The notes: generated from the sequence alone by a model not told the origin. A stretch of DNA of 64,000 bases from UBA3076 sp964646435 (GCA_964646435.1 CAZYEJ010000004.1:1-64000); one strand, 5' to 3'; shown: positions 34,646 through 44,018, counted from the first letter of the stretch. A program made the numbers and translations.

Positions 34646-35050
34646 ATGCACAATTGTAGCCTTTCAGAATATAACATATATGTAAAACAAATCCTTGTTT
34701 TGGTCCTCATAATTGGCTGTTTTTTATTAGCAGAACATCACTTGGCCTTATATAAGAAAGGACAGGCCCAAGTTCCCCTTAAAAAAGCAGTTATTACAAA
34801 TAACTCCCAGGATGCTTATAGCGCAAGGGGGTTGCTATTTTTTCGTCCCATGGATATAAACAGTGCGTCTTTAGAGGAACTGACACTGCTTCCTGGTATT
34901 GGTGAGGTTACTGCATGCAGAGTCGTTCAGTTCCGCCAGAGTCTTGGTTTTCTCCTTTCTGCCGAGGAACTTGATACCATTAATAGCCCTCTGAATCCAA
35001 AACTATTAGGGGCAATAACCCCATACTTAGCTGTTGAATTTGATTTCTGA
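34646..35050 (+). CDS. ComEA-like helix-hairpin-helix membrane protein
   Basis: The protein has 134 residues from the ATG at 34646, which is preferred because a single transmembrane helix (ILVLVLIIGCFLLAEHHL) follows it. A longer frame opens at 34559. The C-terminal half has two helix-hairpin-helix units, MDINSASLEELTLLPGIGEV and a second ending in NPKLLGAITPYL, as in ComEA. Such proteins bind double-stranded DNA at the membrane, often for DNA uptake. No other com genes are in view. The gene overlaps the possible TTG start of cooC. Confidence 0.8.
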   Translation: MHNCSLSEYNIYVKQILVLVLIIGCFLLAEHHLALYKKGQAQVPLKKAVITNNSQDAYSARGLLFFRPMDINSASLEELTLLPGIGEVTACRVVQFRQSLGFLLSAEELDTINSPLNPKLLGAITPYLAVEFDF

Positions 35051-35822
35051 CACCCATAGTCCTGGAACAGCCCATATTCTTGCCATGGCCGGTAAAGGTG
35101 GCACTGGCAAGACTACCATTAGTGCTCTCCTGATCAAATACTTTGTGGAGAAAGGCCTGACTCCGGTGTTGGCCGTGGATGCCGATGCCAATGAAAATCT
35201 TAATGAGCTCCTTGGCCTTGCAGTGGAGACCAGCCTGGGAGATCTTAGGGAGAGGATGAAGACAGAGACGCCTCCCGGCATGACTAAAAGAGACTATATG
35301 GAGATGTACATAAACCGGGCCATTATAGAGGCCAAAGATTTCGATTTGCTGGTCATGGGCCAGCCCGAAGGCCCTGGCTGCTACTGCATGGCCAACACAA
35401 TCTTGGCACAGATAATAGAGGGGCTGGCCAGGAGTTACCGTTACCTCATAGTCGATAATGAGGCGGGAATGGAGCACTTAAGTCGCTTAAATCTCCGGAA
35501 AATACACACCTTATTTGTTGTGTCTGACCCTTCAATCCGGGGAATAGTCACAGCGGCGCGCATAGCCAATCTTACAAAGGCATTAAAAGTAGAAGTGAGA
35601 AATAAAGTGCTCATAGTAAACAGGGTGCCAAATGACCTGCCGGCAGCACTGAAGGACCAGATACAGGAGGTCATACAGAAAACCGATCTCCTGTTCGGAG
35701 GCTGTGTTCCTGCAAGCGACGATATTTTCCAGAGTGAGCTTCAGCAGGAATCCCTGTTAAAGCTCTCAGCCAAAACTGACGCGGTACAAGTAACAAAACG
35801 GATTTTTAACAACTTCCTCTGA
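35034..35822 (+). CDS. cooC: CooC-type nickel-insertion ATPase
   Basis: This 262-residue MinD/CooC-type P-loop ATPase has the deviant Walker A MAGKGGTGKTTISALLI, AVDADANENLNELLG with the switch aspartates, and the CooC-defining CxC (EGPGCYCMANTI) that binds a metal at the dimer interface. Its usual role is nickel insertion into carbon-monoxide dehydrogenase. No cooS or cdhA is nearby, so the target must lie elsewhere. The start is uncertain. TTG at 35034 is used here because the ATG at 35085 would cut the first beta strand. Confidence 0.87.
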   Translation: MNLISDTHSPGTAHILAMAGKGGTGKTTISALLIKYFVEKGLTPVLAVDADANENLNELLGLAVETSLGDLRERMKTETPPGMTKRDYMEMYINRAIIEAKDFDLLVMGQPEGPGCYCMANTILAQIIEGLARSYRYLIVDNEAGMEHLSRLNLRKIHTLFVVSDPSIRGIVTAARIANLTKALKVEVRNKVLIVNRVPNDLPAALKDQIQEVIQKTDLLFGGCVPASDDIFQSELQQESLLKLSAKTDAVQVTKRIFNNFL

Positions 35823-35873
35823 TTTTTTGGAGTATGAAGTTTGGAGAAGACGAATTCTTTAACTTTAGGCACT

Positions 35874-38624
35874 TCAAATACTTGCATCTTTATGATTCAG
35901 GACCTGCCGCACTTTCCTGGCTAAGTCGTATATTTTAAAAGGTTTCTTGGAATAAGGCAGACCGCTCTTTTTCAGTTCTTCACATACTTGATGATCTGAG
36001 CCATGGCCGCTACAGAACAATACCTTAATATCAGGATTGATTTCCTTGAGTTTATCATAGGCCTCTTTGCCACCCATCCGGGGCATAATCATGTCCAGAA
36101 GTACAAGGTCAATAGTGTGTCCAAAGACCTTGTAGACATGTATGGCCTCTAGCCCGTCTTGTGCCAGCAACACATTATAACCATGAGCGGAAAGGACCTC
36201 CAGTGTCAGATCCCTGACAATTTCTTCATCGTCAACTACTAAGATAGTCTCTGATCCGGCCAATGCCTGATTTTTTATAGATTCTTTTGCAAGCTCTGGA
36301 ACAGACTCTGTTACAGAAAAAAAGAGCTCAAAGGTGGTTCCCTGCCCATTCTCACTTTCAACATGGATACATCCTTCACTGCTTTTTACAATCCCGTAAG
36401 CCATGGCAAGCCCAAGCCCGGACCCCTTGCCTACTTCTTTGGTTGTAAAAAAAGGATCGAATATCCGGTCTCTTATTTCCGGCTCAATGCCAATCCCGGT
36501 ATCACTGATGCTTATACAAACATAACGACCGGGATGTGCCATGAAATCCGGGCAACGGCCACAAACTTCTTTGTATCCGACTTCACTAGTGGCCACCAAA
36601 AGGCGCCCTCCATCAGGCATGGCGTCCAGAGCATTGAGGCATATATTTAAGATGGCCTGCTGGACTTGGGTGGGGTCACAGTTAATCAAAGGGAGATCTT
36701 CCTGAAGAGAGAATCCCGTCTCTATATTCTCTGGCAAAGAGCTTTTCATGAATTCCAATGTTTCCTGCACAATCTCATTGACTGCAGATGAACGGGATCG
36801 TCCGGGCTGACCATTACGACTGAAAGCCAGAAGCTTTGTCACCAGATCGGCAGCCCTCAGGCTGGACCTCTCGATAATATCTGCATAGCGTCCTATGTCA
36901 GACTCCTGCCCTATTTTCAGTTTCAGAAGATTTATATAGCCCAAGATACCAGTAAGTATGTTATTGAAGTCATGTGCTATGCCACCGGCCATAGTCCCGA
37001 TGGACTCAAGCTTTTGGGCCTGCAACAATCTGTTTTCAATGCGTTTTTTCTCCGTCAGGTCAGTTAACATGGCCAGACAGCCACTATACTGATCGTCTGT
37101 CATGATGGGAACACTGCTGATCAGAACACTCACAGGGCCACTTGACTTCCCCTGCAATACAATCTCCTCCTTGGCTGTTCTCCCCTTCATATTCTCCATG
37201 AGTACTCGAAGAAGTACCTTTTTTCCTTCTTCGTTTACGAGACTGTACACGCTGTGATCCACCAGATTCTCATAGCCCAACATTTCTCTCAGATGGCAGT
37301 TTGAAAACCTGATAGTCCCGTTTTCTTCCAGTATCCAGATACCCTCGTTAACATTCTCTACGATTTCGCGATACTTGCGCTCTGAATCTTCGAGCTTACT
37401 GTAGAGATTTGCATTCTCAAGGGCCATGGCAATCTGGTTGGCAAAACTGGTAAGAAAATTCTTATCAATTTCCGTGACAAAATCCTTATCATTTTGATTA
37501 TCCCCTAGCACTACACCGATTAACCGGCCCCGCACAGTCATGGGTACCAAAACAAAGGCCTTTGGCTTTAACCTCAGTAAAAGGGGATTTTGAGGGTTAA
37601 GGAATATCTTTTCCACATCTTTTACCAGGACAGACTTTTTTTTTCTGGCAGTACGGGCAATGATATTGTCCTTCTTGTCCAGGGGTATTTGATAACCCTT
37701 AAGATCTGTAAAGGTGTCGGGTTCCACCCCCACTGCGTGAATCAGAATCAGGCAGTTTTTGTCTTCATCAAATAGGAATATCCCTGCTCTATCAAGGTGG
37801 GCTACCTTCAGGAGCCGTTTGAGTATCAATTCCAGGAGTTCTTCCAGCTTGAGTGTGGAAAGGATGGCAGCGCTGGACTCCTGAAGGGTGGTGAGTTGAT
37901 CCACCTTTCGCTGCAAGTCCTGGTTGAGTTGATAGATCTGATTATATTTTTCCCTAAGGATTCCCTTATCCTTCTCAAGCTCCTTTATGCTTTCCTGGGA
38001 TACCTTCCATGGCGTGAATATCCTGTGATAGAAGTCTTGGACTCTATTCCGGGTCTCCCACTGGAGATGGTATTCGCAGTAATCATCTCCCTTAAAGAAA
38101 CACTTGGTCTCTTCCAAGCGGCTGGGAGAGAGACCCCAAATCATCGGAATCGCCTTATAAATACCCTTATTCATCAAACACAAATCACGGCTTAGAGGGA
38201 TATCTTTTGTCCAGATGAGACGTATTACGGCATTATTACGGGAAGAACTCAGCAGTTCTATCCTTTTGGTCTTGTTGAAATGGTCATTTACCCTTTGTGT
38301 ATGCCTGATTGCTTTTGCTGGATTGCCAAAGGCATAGATTATAATCCTCTGAATGTAGCCCAGATGCTGCTTCAATACTGAGTTAAAGCCTATCTTGTAA
38401 GCTGCATCTTCGTCGCCCAAAATCCTCTTGGCCCTCTCATAAAGCTGTATCATTAGGCTGGATGAAATCCAGTTATTTGGATCAGAAAGGAATGCCTTTG
38501 GATCGGATATCCCTGCCATTTCCGGCCCGGGATCCTTAAATAGCTCAGCCAAATTTCCAGGTTCCTTTTCCTCGACATATTCAATAATAGCAAGGGAATT
38601 AATACAACTAGTGTGCTTATCCAT
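35874..38624 (-). CDS. Hybrid histidine kinase (sensor, GAF, PAS, HisKA, HATPase, REC)
   Basis: The protein has 916 residues. The first 200 form an unassigned sensor region ending ETKCFFKGDDYCEYHLQW, resembling ligand-binding domains with a terminal cysteine motif. A coiled coil (EKDKGILREKYNQIYQLN), a GAF domain (about 255-410) and a PAS domain (about 420-530) follow. HisKA has the phosphohistidine in GGIAHDFNNILTG (about residue 551), and the ATPase has NALDAMPDGG and SDTGIGIEPE with GSGLGLAMAYGIV. The C-terminal receiver (792-916) has LVVDDEE, LLDMIMPR and KKPF. No membrane helix is seen, so it is cytosolic. It is unlinked to a response regulator. Confidence 0.9.
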   Translation of the reverse strand: MDKHTSCINSLAIIEYVEEKEPGNLAELFKDPGPEMAGISDPKAFLSDPNNWISSSLMIQLYERAKRILGDEDAAYKIGFNSVLKQHLGYIQRIIIYAFGNPAKAIRHTQRVNDHFNKTKRIELLSSSRNNAVIRLIWTKDIPLSRDLCLMNKGIYKAIPMIWGLSPSRLEETKCFFKGDDYCEYHLQWETRNRVQDFYHRIFTPWKVSQESIKELEKDKGILREKYNQIYQLNQDLQRKVDQLTTLQESSAAILSTLKLEELLELILKRLLKVAHLDRAGIFLFDEDKNCLILIHAVGVEPDTFTDLKGYQIPLDKKDNIIARTARKKKSVLVKDVEKIFLNPQNPLLLRLKPKAFVLVPMTVRGRLIGVVLGDNQNDKDFVTEIDKNFLTSFANQIAMALENANLYSKLEDSERKYREIVENVNEGIWILEENGTIRFSNCHLREMLGYENLVDHSVYSLVNEEGKKVLLRVLMENMKGRTAKEEIVLQGKSSGPVSVLISSVPIMTDDQYSGCLAMLTDLTEKKRIENRLLQAQKLESIGTMAGGIAHDFNNILTGILGYINLLKLKIGQESDIGRYADIIERSSLRAADLVTKLLAFSRNGQPGRSRSSAVNEIVQETLEFMKSSLPENIETGFSLQEDLPLINCDPTQVQQAILNICLNALDAMPDGGRLLVATSEVGYKEVCGRCPDFMAHPGRYVCISISDTGIGIEPEIRDRIFDPFFTTKEVGKGSGLGLAMAYGIVKSSEGCIHVESENGQGTTFELFFSVTESVPELAKESIKNQALAGSETILVVDDEEIVRDLTLEVLSAHGYNVLLAQDGLEAIHVYKVFGHTIDLVLLDMIMPRMGGKEAYDKLKEINPDIKVLFCSGHGSDHQVCEELKKSGLPYSKKPFKIYDLARKVRQVLNHKDASI

Positions 38625-39002
38625 TACGAATTATTTCACCGTCAATTTTGTAACGCACTTAAGTCAAAACTGAGGACTAACAGAAGAGAACCAATATATT
38701 TCAGGCATAGCCATACTCTTTTAGAAGTTGCAATAAAGAATGCATTAACAACAAAGATTAATAAATAAAGCTAATTATAGCTTTCTCATGGCTTCCGGGC
38801 AAGCGCCTACACATTACCAGAACCAGCATAACAGGACGGCATTAATTCTGCATATTTATAAGGATTACGCCTTTACAGCTCATAACTATACTCCTTTTAC
38901 CAGTAGACCAGAAGGAAAATACAAAAAAATGCACAATATCAACTAATTATAATAAGCCACATAATATGATTCTTAAGTTAACAACATTACATAAAGGGGG
39001 AC
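38625..39002. other. 378-bp non-coding region
   Basis: This is an AT-rich gap between the divergent hybrid kinase and acyltransferase genes. No open frame, tRNA or long repeat is seen. It must hold both promoters. GGGGGA before 39003 is the acyltransferase ribosome site. Confidence 0.6.
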
Positions 39003-39980
39003 ATGATGTTCAGAATACCTAATGTTGCCGGTCTTGGTTTAAGTCAGTTCTTTCAACTTTCCTTTAATGTAAAATTGGCTCGCTTATCACCATTCATATG
39101 CCTACGCATCTATCTCTATCTGGTGGGTTTTTTATACTTCTCCTTAAAACGGACTGATAGAAAAAAGATATCACTTTGTCTGAACCATGTCTTGAGGTTT
39201 AATCTCAAAAAATCTCCGTCTTACAAAACCTTTCTTGGAATTTTTGATCATTACTTTGAAAAATTAATAATGGCCCACAGGCCCTTATCTGAGATGATCA
39301 TTTTTTTGCGCCTGCGTCTGCATATCAAAAACAAGGGCTATCTGGACAAAGTCGCAAAAACCGGAAAAGGGTGCATCCTTGTTACCGGACACTTCGGGGC
39401 AGTAGAGTTCCTTCCACTGTCATTGGCCATGAACGGCTATAAGATCGCATTGATATGCCGATTCAAGACAAAAAGGCTAAAAGAGGAACTTATAAAAAGG
39501 GCAAGAGATTTTGATGTCATATTGATAGACGCCGGTGAACCTAAAGTGGCATTCAAGGCACTCCGAGTTATAAAGAGCGGGAGAATATTGATCACAGAAT
39601 GCGACGAATTCTCAGAATGGCGCCTGCACCCTGATAAGCAAGTCTCAGTCTTTGGCCACAATATACCACAGGACAGGACACTGGACTTCTTACAACGCAG
39701 GGCCAAAGTGCCTGCACTTATGGGACTTATGAGGCGAGAAAAAGGGGACTTCACGTTATGCATTGAGTCCCTTGCAGATGGTGACAAAGATGAATCTTTG
39801 GCTGCCAGGGCATGGAACAAGCTTGAGAACTATATACTCAGCTATCCCCAACAGTGGTATCAATGGAAAGATGCTGCAACAGCGCTGTCTGAATACATTG
39901 TCCTGGACAACAAGAAAGATAAACAAGAAGTCACATTAATACCTTCTGAACGCCCTGTTCTATCTGCCAATTTCTCGTAA
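39003..39980 (+). CDS. LpxL/HtrB-like lipid acyltransferase
   Basis: This 325-residue member of the lysophospholipid/lipid A acyltransferase group has the catalytic H-x4-E in VTGHFGAVEFLPLSLAMNG (about residues 124-142), CRFKTKRLKEEL and ECDEFSEWRLHPD. The first 40 residues are hydrophobic, as in membrane-associated LpxL. It would add an acyl chain to lipid A or a related lipid. The end WYQWKDAATALSEY is typical. The TAA stop overlaps a partial copy of the CGTTCACGGG repeat. The FadL gene is convergent 44 bp on. Confidence 0.82.
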   Translation: MMFRIPNVAGLGLSQFFQLSFNVKLARLSPFICLRIYLYLVGFLYFSLKRTDRKKISLCLNHVLRFNLKKSPSYKTFLGIFDHYFEKLIMAHRPLSEMIIFLRLRLHIKNKGYLDKVAKTGKGCILVTGHFGAVEFLPLSLAMNGYKIALICRFKTKRLKEELIKRARDFDVILIDAGEPKVAFKALRVIKSGRILITECDEFSEWRLHPDKQVSVFGHNIPQDRTLDFLQRRAKVPALMGLMRREKGDFTLCIESLADGDKDESLAARAWNKLENYILSYPQQWYQWKDAATALSEYIVLDNKKDKQEVTLIPSERPVLSANFS

Positions 39981-39998
39981 GCGTTCACGGGTTCAGGG
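39976..39998. repeat. Partial CGTTCACGGG repeat at the acyltransferase stop
   Basis: CGTAAGCGTTCACGGGTT resembles the left end of the element at 5704 and the start of the copy at 46085 (CGTAACCGTTCACGGGGTTA). It contains the TAA stop of the acyltransferase. Confidence 0.45.
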
Positions 39999-40024
39999 TT
40001 CAAAGGTCTTGTCTAAGCCACTTG

Positions 40025-41278
40025 CTAAAACCTGTAATACAGGCTCAGGGCCAGTGAATGAGCCCTCAGTTTATAATCCCCGTTGGCCCTTAGATTCCTC
40101 AGGTCATCAGGCAGGTAAGGCATAATTTCGTTGTCTTTTTTGCGCTCCTCACCATATATGAAGTTATAAGCAACTCCCAGGACGGTCTTATCTCCAAGGT
40201 TCCAATCGAGACCGGCTGTATATATGTGGCGGTCCCCGTCAGGCTGTTGGGGATCAAGGGTTGAATCCGGCATAGGGGCTTCATCGAAAATGTATCCGGC
40301 CCTGAAGGTGTAACGGTCAGACATCCTGTATTTTACGCCGAACCTGTAAGCGAATACGTCTTCCCACTTCTTGGGCTGAACAGACGAATATTGCCCGTTT
40401 ATCGGATCCTTGAACTTGACCTTGAATTCATCATAGGTAGACCAGCCTGTCCAGGTAACATCAAACTCCAGGGTCCATTTGGTATCCGGCTTAAAGGAGA
40501 TTCCGGCGGTAAGAGAAGGAGGAAGGTCCAGGTCGCCCTTGCCCTTCGTGTCGGGAAAGGCGCTTTTAAAGGGGGCAGGCACCTCGAAGTCCGCATCTCC
40601 GTCGTCAAAGCTCAATTTTATCTTACTCCGGTAAGACAGTCCCAACTGCCAGGAATCATTCACGTGGTACAGGAGGCCAAGATTGTAACCATAACCCCAT
40701 GTATCGTCAGTGAGTTTCGACTCGCCGTCAGGAAAAGATGGAAATGGAAGTTTCTTTTTGAGTTCAAGATCGGCCCGCAAGACATTTAATCCTGCGGACA
40801 CGGCCAGGTTCCCTTTTTTGAAGGCCAGATTAGGATTCAGGTTAAATGTCTGTAAACTGGAGTAGGTGCTAAGATAGCGTCCCTCCCAATCTCCCTCCCA
40901 CACCGTGGAAAGCCCAAATGGAGAAAAGACTCCGAGTCCAAAATAGATTTGAGGCGATATCTGCTGAGTCAGATACGTATATGGGGGTGTGTGGATCTTA
41001 GCGACGGTCGCTTCATCCTGGTTACCTGGGCCATTATATGTCACCCTTGGGGCTGTAAGTGTCGCACCAAGACAGGCCTGTCTGCCATCGAGCTGGGCTA
41101 TGCCTGCAGGATTAAAAAATACTGCAGAGGGGTCATCGGCCTGGGCCACAAAGGCATTCCCTTGACCCATTGGTCCGGTTCCCTGCTGCATTATTGCAAA
41201 ACCTGCGCTATGGGCATGGCCTGCAGAAACAACCAAAAGAAGTATGAAGAAGTAGACAGTTACCAGCCTTTTACACAT
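40025..41278 (-). CDS. FadL/OmpP1-family outer-membrane transporter
   Basis: The protein has 417 residues. It has a signal peptide (MCKRLVTVYFFILLLVVSAG, cleavage near HAHS), then AGFAIMQQGTGPMGQGNAFV with the family N-terminal plug signature, DPSAVFFNPAGIAQLDG, and a series of amphipathic strands. It ends in LSLYYRF with a terminal phenylalanine, as for beta-barrel proteins. The FadL family lets long-chain fatty acids or aromatic hydrocarbons cross the outer membrane. The substrate is not fixed by sequence. The sigma-54 regulator next door is divergent and may control it, which is inference. Confidence 0.92.
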   Translation of the reverse strand: MCKRLVTVYFFILLLVVSAGHAHSAGFAIMQQGTGPMGQGNAFVAQADDPSAVFFNPAGIAQLDGRQACLGATLTAPRVTYNGPGNQDEATVAKIHTPPYTYLTQQISPQIYFGLGVFSPFGLSTVWEGDWEGRYLSTYSSLQTFNLNPNLAFKKGNLAVSAGLNVLRADLELKKKLPFPSFPDGESKLTDDTWGYGYNLGLLYHVNDSWQLGLSYRSKIKLSFDDGDADFEVPAPFKSAFPDTKGKGDLDLPPSLTAGISFKPDTKWTLEFDVTWTGWSTYDEFKVKFKDPINGQYSSVQPKKWEDVFAYRFGVKYRMSDRYTFRAGYIFDEAPMPDSTLDPQQPDGDRHIYTAGLDWNLGDKTVLGVAYNFIYGEERKKDNEIMPYLPDDLRNLRANGDYKLRAHSLALSLYYRF

Positions 41279-41341
41279 TGAAGAAACTCCTAATGTATTA
41301 AATAATGATAATTGTGAAATTGAAGGTAGTTATTAATTTTA

Positions 41342-41366
41342 ATCCCTCGATCCCTCGATCCCTCAA
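41342..41366. repeat. Short octamer tandem (ATCCCTCG)
   Basis: ATCCCTCG is repeated twice, and a third unit reads ATCCCTCA. It is upstream of fadL and is a small member of the octanucleotide repeat family in this window. Confidence 0.7.
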
Positions 41367-41407
41367 TTTAAGAATAGTTAAACGGCAAAAAAATCGCAAA
41401 CAATATA

Positions 41408-41445
41408 ATAGTGTCAAAAAATTGTCATAAATTAATTGACACTAT
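41408..41445. promoter_or_regulatory. Inverted repeat, candidate operator
   Basis: ATAGTGTCAA and TTGACACTAT form a perfect 10-bp inverted pair with an 18-bp AT-rich spacer. It lies between the divergent fadL and NtrC-type regulator genes, 67 bp before the latter's ATG. It could be a binding site for that regulator. The role is inferred from position only. Confidence 0.5.
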
Positions 41446-41511
41446 CTCAGACCTTATGTAATTTTATAATTATTTAATCATATCTTCAATGTCAGAATGG
41501 GTTGAGAAAGT

Positions 41512-42942
41512 ATGCGGAACGAATCAATACTAGTAGTAGACGATGCCCCGGAAATTCGGTTCAGCATGTTGGAAGTCTTGAGACGTGAGGGCTTTGCCGT
41601 AGACGTAGCTTGTGACGGGCAAGAAGCTATAGATAAATTCGGAAAGAATTGTTTCGATGTGGTGATCACTGACCTCGCCATGCCCAGAAAGAATGGAATG
41701 GAAGTCCTGTGCTTTCTTAAGGAACATTCCCCGGAGACCATCTGTATAATAATTACCGGTTTTGGGACTATACAAGGGGCAGTGGAGGCCATGCGTCAAG
41801 GGGCCTTTGACTACCTTACAAAGCCTGTCAAGCTGGAAGAGGCCATTGTTGTAGTAGATAAGGCTCTTGAAGTAAGAGAACTCAGGAGGGAGAACCGGTC
41901 ACTCAAGCAGGAACTGCGAGACATCCACGGTTTTAATCGTATAGTGGGCGTCAGCAAGCCCATGCAGGAGGTCTTTGAGCTGGTAGAAAAAGTTGCCAAA
42001 GCAAACAGCACTGTTCTGATTACCGGCGAATCAGGTACCGGAAAAGAGCTTATCGCCCATGCACTACATTACAACAGTGAACGTAAGGACAGACCATTTA
42101 TCCCTGTGAATTGTGCTGCCATACCCGCGGAACTCCTGGAGAGTGAACTCTTTGGCCATGAAAAGGGGGCCTTTACCCATGCAATAAACACCAGGATAGG
42201 TCGGTTTGAGCTTGCCAATAAAGGAACAATCTTTTTAGATGAAATTGGAGATATGAGCCCGATCCTTCAGATCAAGCTTTTGCGTTTCCTGCAGGAACGT
42301 CAGTTTGAAAGAGTTGGCGGAGTCAAGACCATCCATGTCGATGTCAGGATTATAGCAGCCACAAATATTGATCTTGAAGAGGCTTTTCATAAAGGTAGCT
42401 TCAGAAATGATTTGTACTATCGTTTGAACGTAATCCCTATACACATACCTCCATTGAAGGAACGTCCCAAGGATATTCCCTTATTAATTCAGCATTTCCT
42501 GCTGAAATTTTGTTCTGGTAAGAGGATATGCATAGAAGGTATAGAAAAGGATGCCATTAGATGCCTGATAGCCTACGACTGGCCCGGCAATGTGAGGGAA
42601 CTCGAAAATATAATAGAGCGCATGGTGATACTTGCCAACGGCCCCATGATAACAGTTAGAGATATCCCAAACAGTATCCTGGCGTCGACCGGACAACTTC
42701 CGGTTGCGGATTTATCTATGGCTATCCTGCCGGAAGACGGGCTTTCTCTCAGTTCTGCCGTAGTACTCCTTGAAAAAACTCTAATTCTCCAGGCCCTGGA
42801 CCGAACGGGATGGGTCAAGAACCAAGCTGCCAAGTTGCTGAAGATGAACAGGACCACCCTGATAGAAAAGATGAAAAAACAGAATCTTATGGCACTAAAT
42901 CCCAAGGACGCAAAACAAAATATAGCCAAGCTGGTTCAGTAA
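41512..42942 (+). CDS. NtrC-family sigma-54 response regulator
   Basis: The protein has 476 residues. A receiver domain (ILVVDDAPEIRF, VVITDLAMPRKNG, YLTKPVK) is followed by an AAA+ domain with Walker A GESGTGKELIAHAL, Walker B GTIFLDEIGDM and the arginine finger region, then a Fis-type helix-turn-helix (NQAAKLLKMNRTTLIEKM). The sigma-54 contact loop reads GAFTHA rather than the usual GAFTGA. It would activate sigma-54 promoters when phosphorylated. No histidine kinase is adjacent. The possible operator upstream and divergent fadL suggest local control. Confidence 0.92.
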   Translation: MRNESILVVDDAPEIRFSMLEVLRREGFAVDVACDGQEAIDKFGKNCFDVVITDLAMPRKNGMEVLCFLKEHSPETICIIITGFGTIQGAVEAMRQGAFDYLTKPVKLEEAIVVVDKALEVRELRRENRSLKQELRDIHGFNRIVGVSKPMQEVFELVEKVAKANSTVLITGESGTGKELIAHALHYNSERKDRPFIPVNCAAIPAELLESELFGHEKGAFTHAINTRIGRFELANKGTIFLDEIGDMSPILQIKLLRFLQERQFERVGGVKTIHVDVRIIAATNIDLEEAFHKGSFRNDLYYRLNVIPIHIPPLKERPKDIPLLIQHFLLKFCSGKRICIEGIEKDAIRCLIAYDWPGNVRELENIIERMVILANGPMITVRDIPNSILASTGQLPVADLSMAILPEDGLSLSSAVVLLEKTLILQALDRTGWVKNQAAKLLKMNRTTLIEKMKKQNLMALNPKDAKQNIAKLVQ

Positions 42943-42965
42943 GGACCCCAAAGGACTCAATAAAC

Positions 42966-44018
42966 ATGATAAAAAACAGTATTCAGAAAATATTCATGGC
43001 CATGCTGGGCTTGTTTATTGTCCTGGCCCTTTGTCCTGTGAGTCTTGAGGCTGCTCAAAATAAAGTCAAGATCGCAGTGCTTCCATTCAATATTAATTCT
43101 GCAGGTCCATTTTCCTACGTTGGCCCTGCCACAGAAGAGGTCTTGAGCAGCAGGTTGGCTTCCTCTGACAGCATCTCCGTTATGGATTCCCTTGAGATCC
43201 AGCGTATAACCGGCAAGAGACATGGATCTATTTCCCCTCTAGATGCAAGAGACATGGCCAGCAAGCTCGGAGTGGACTATGTCGTCACAGGCAAGGTAAC
43301 CACAGAGGGAAAAAACGTAACAATAGACATGGACTTGCTGCAGGCAAATTCCGAGTCTCCATTATTTTCTCTTGTCTTCTCTCCCGCGTCTCTTGACGAA
43401 GTACCGCCCAGGATCGAAAGTTTTGCAACCCAGGCAGCAAACCACATCCTGAATGGTCCAAAATCCGTAACAGCAGAACCTGACACCAAGGACGAGCAAA
43501 AGGCCCCTCAGGAATTGTCACAAGAGGAAACAGCCCAGGCTGAAGACCTAAAAATAGCAAGGATGCATCCTGACCTGCTGATCAGGCAATACGACATGGA
43601 CTCCGGCAAACCAGACCGAATTGCTATGCCTTCAGACGAAAAAACATATACTCAGGAACTCCCGATTATGCCGCCTGAACCCCTTCCGGTCCCTGCCTCA
43701 ACCCTTCCATATCCGCCACCAGAAACCGAAAAGGAACAGGTTGCCGCCATCATTCCGCAAGCATCAAGTACTGAACAACTGATACCTACTGATGAACCAA
43801 TCCATTATCCTGAACAGATCCAGCAACAGACTTCTGAAGAACAGACAGCATCCACATCATTACCGTCAGAGCAGTTGGTTTTGCCACAACCACCAGTTAA
43901 GGAAGAGAAGAAAGGCTGGTTCTCGTGGATTAAAAAACCTTTTGCCACTACCATCCCGCAGACATCAAGCACTGAACAGCCCATCCCAACTGATGGACCT
44001 ATATGGCAGTGGTATTGA
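42966..44018 (+). CDS. Exported CsgG/TolB-N-like protein with proline-rich tail
   Basis: The protein has about 350 residues from the ATG at 42966. A longer frame starts inside the regulator gene, but this start gives a signal peptide (FMAMLGLFIVLALCPVSLEA). The domain after it (VKIAVLPFNINSAGPFSYVG, ARDMASKLGVDYVVTGKV) resembles the CsgG/TolB-like N-terminal domain that precedes FG-GAP repeats in Deltaproteobacteria. The rest is rich in Pro, Gln, Thr and Ser. Two similar stretches, IIPQASSTEQLIPTDEPI and TIPQTSSTEQPIPTDGPI, flank KKGWFSWIKKPF. It ends abruptly, 20 bp inside convergent dapF, so it may be truncated. Confidence 0.68.
   Translation: MIKNSIQKIFMAMLGLFIVLALCPVSLEAAQNKVKIAVLPFNINSAGPFSYVGPATEEVLSSRLASSDSISVMDSLEIQRITGKRHGSISPLDARDMASKLGVDYVVTGKVTTEGKNVTIDMDLLQANSESPLFSLVFSPASLDEVPPRIESFATQAANHILNGPKSVTAEPDTKDEQKAPQELSQEETAQAEDLKIARMHPDLLIRQYDMDSGKPDRIAMPSDEKTYTQELPIMPPEPLPVPASTLPYPPPETEKEQVAAIIPQASSTEQLIPTDEPIHYPEQIQQQTSEEQTASTSLPSEQLVLPQPPVKEEKKGWFSWIKKPFATTIPQTSSTEQPIPTDGPIWQWY

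Noticed and set aside
42810..44018. Exported protein starting at 42810
   Set aside because: The first 52 codons lie in the end of the regulator gene in another frame and have no signal peptide. The ATG at 42966 has one.
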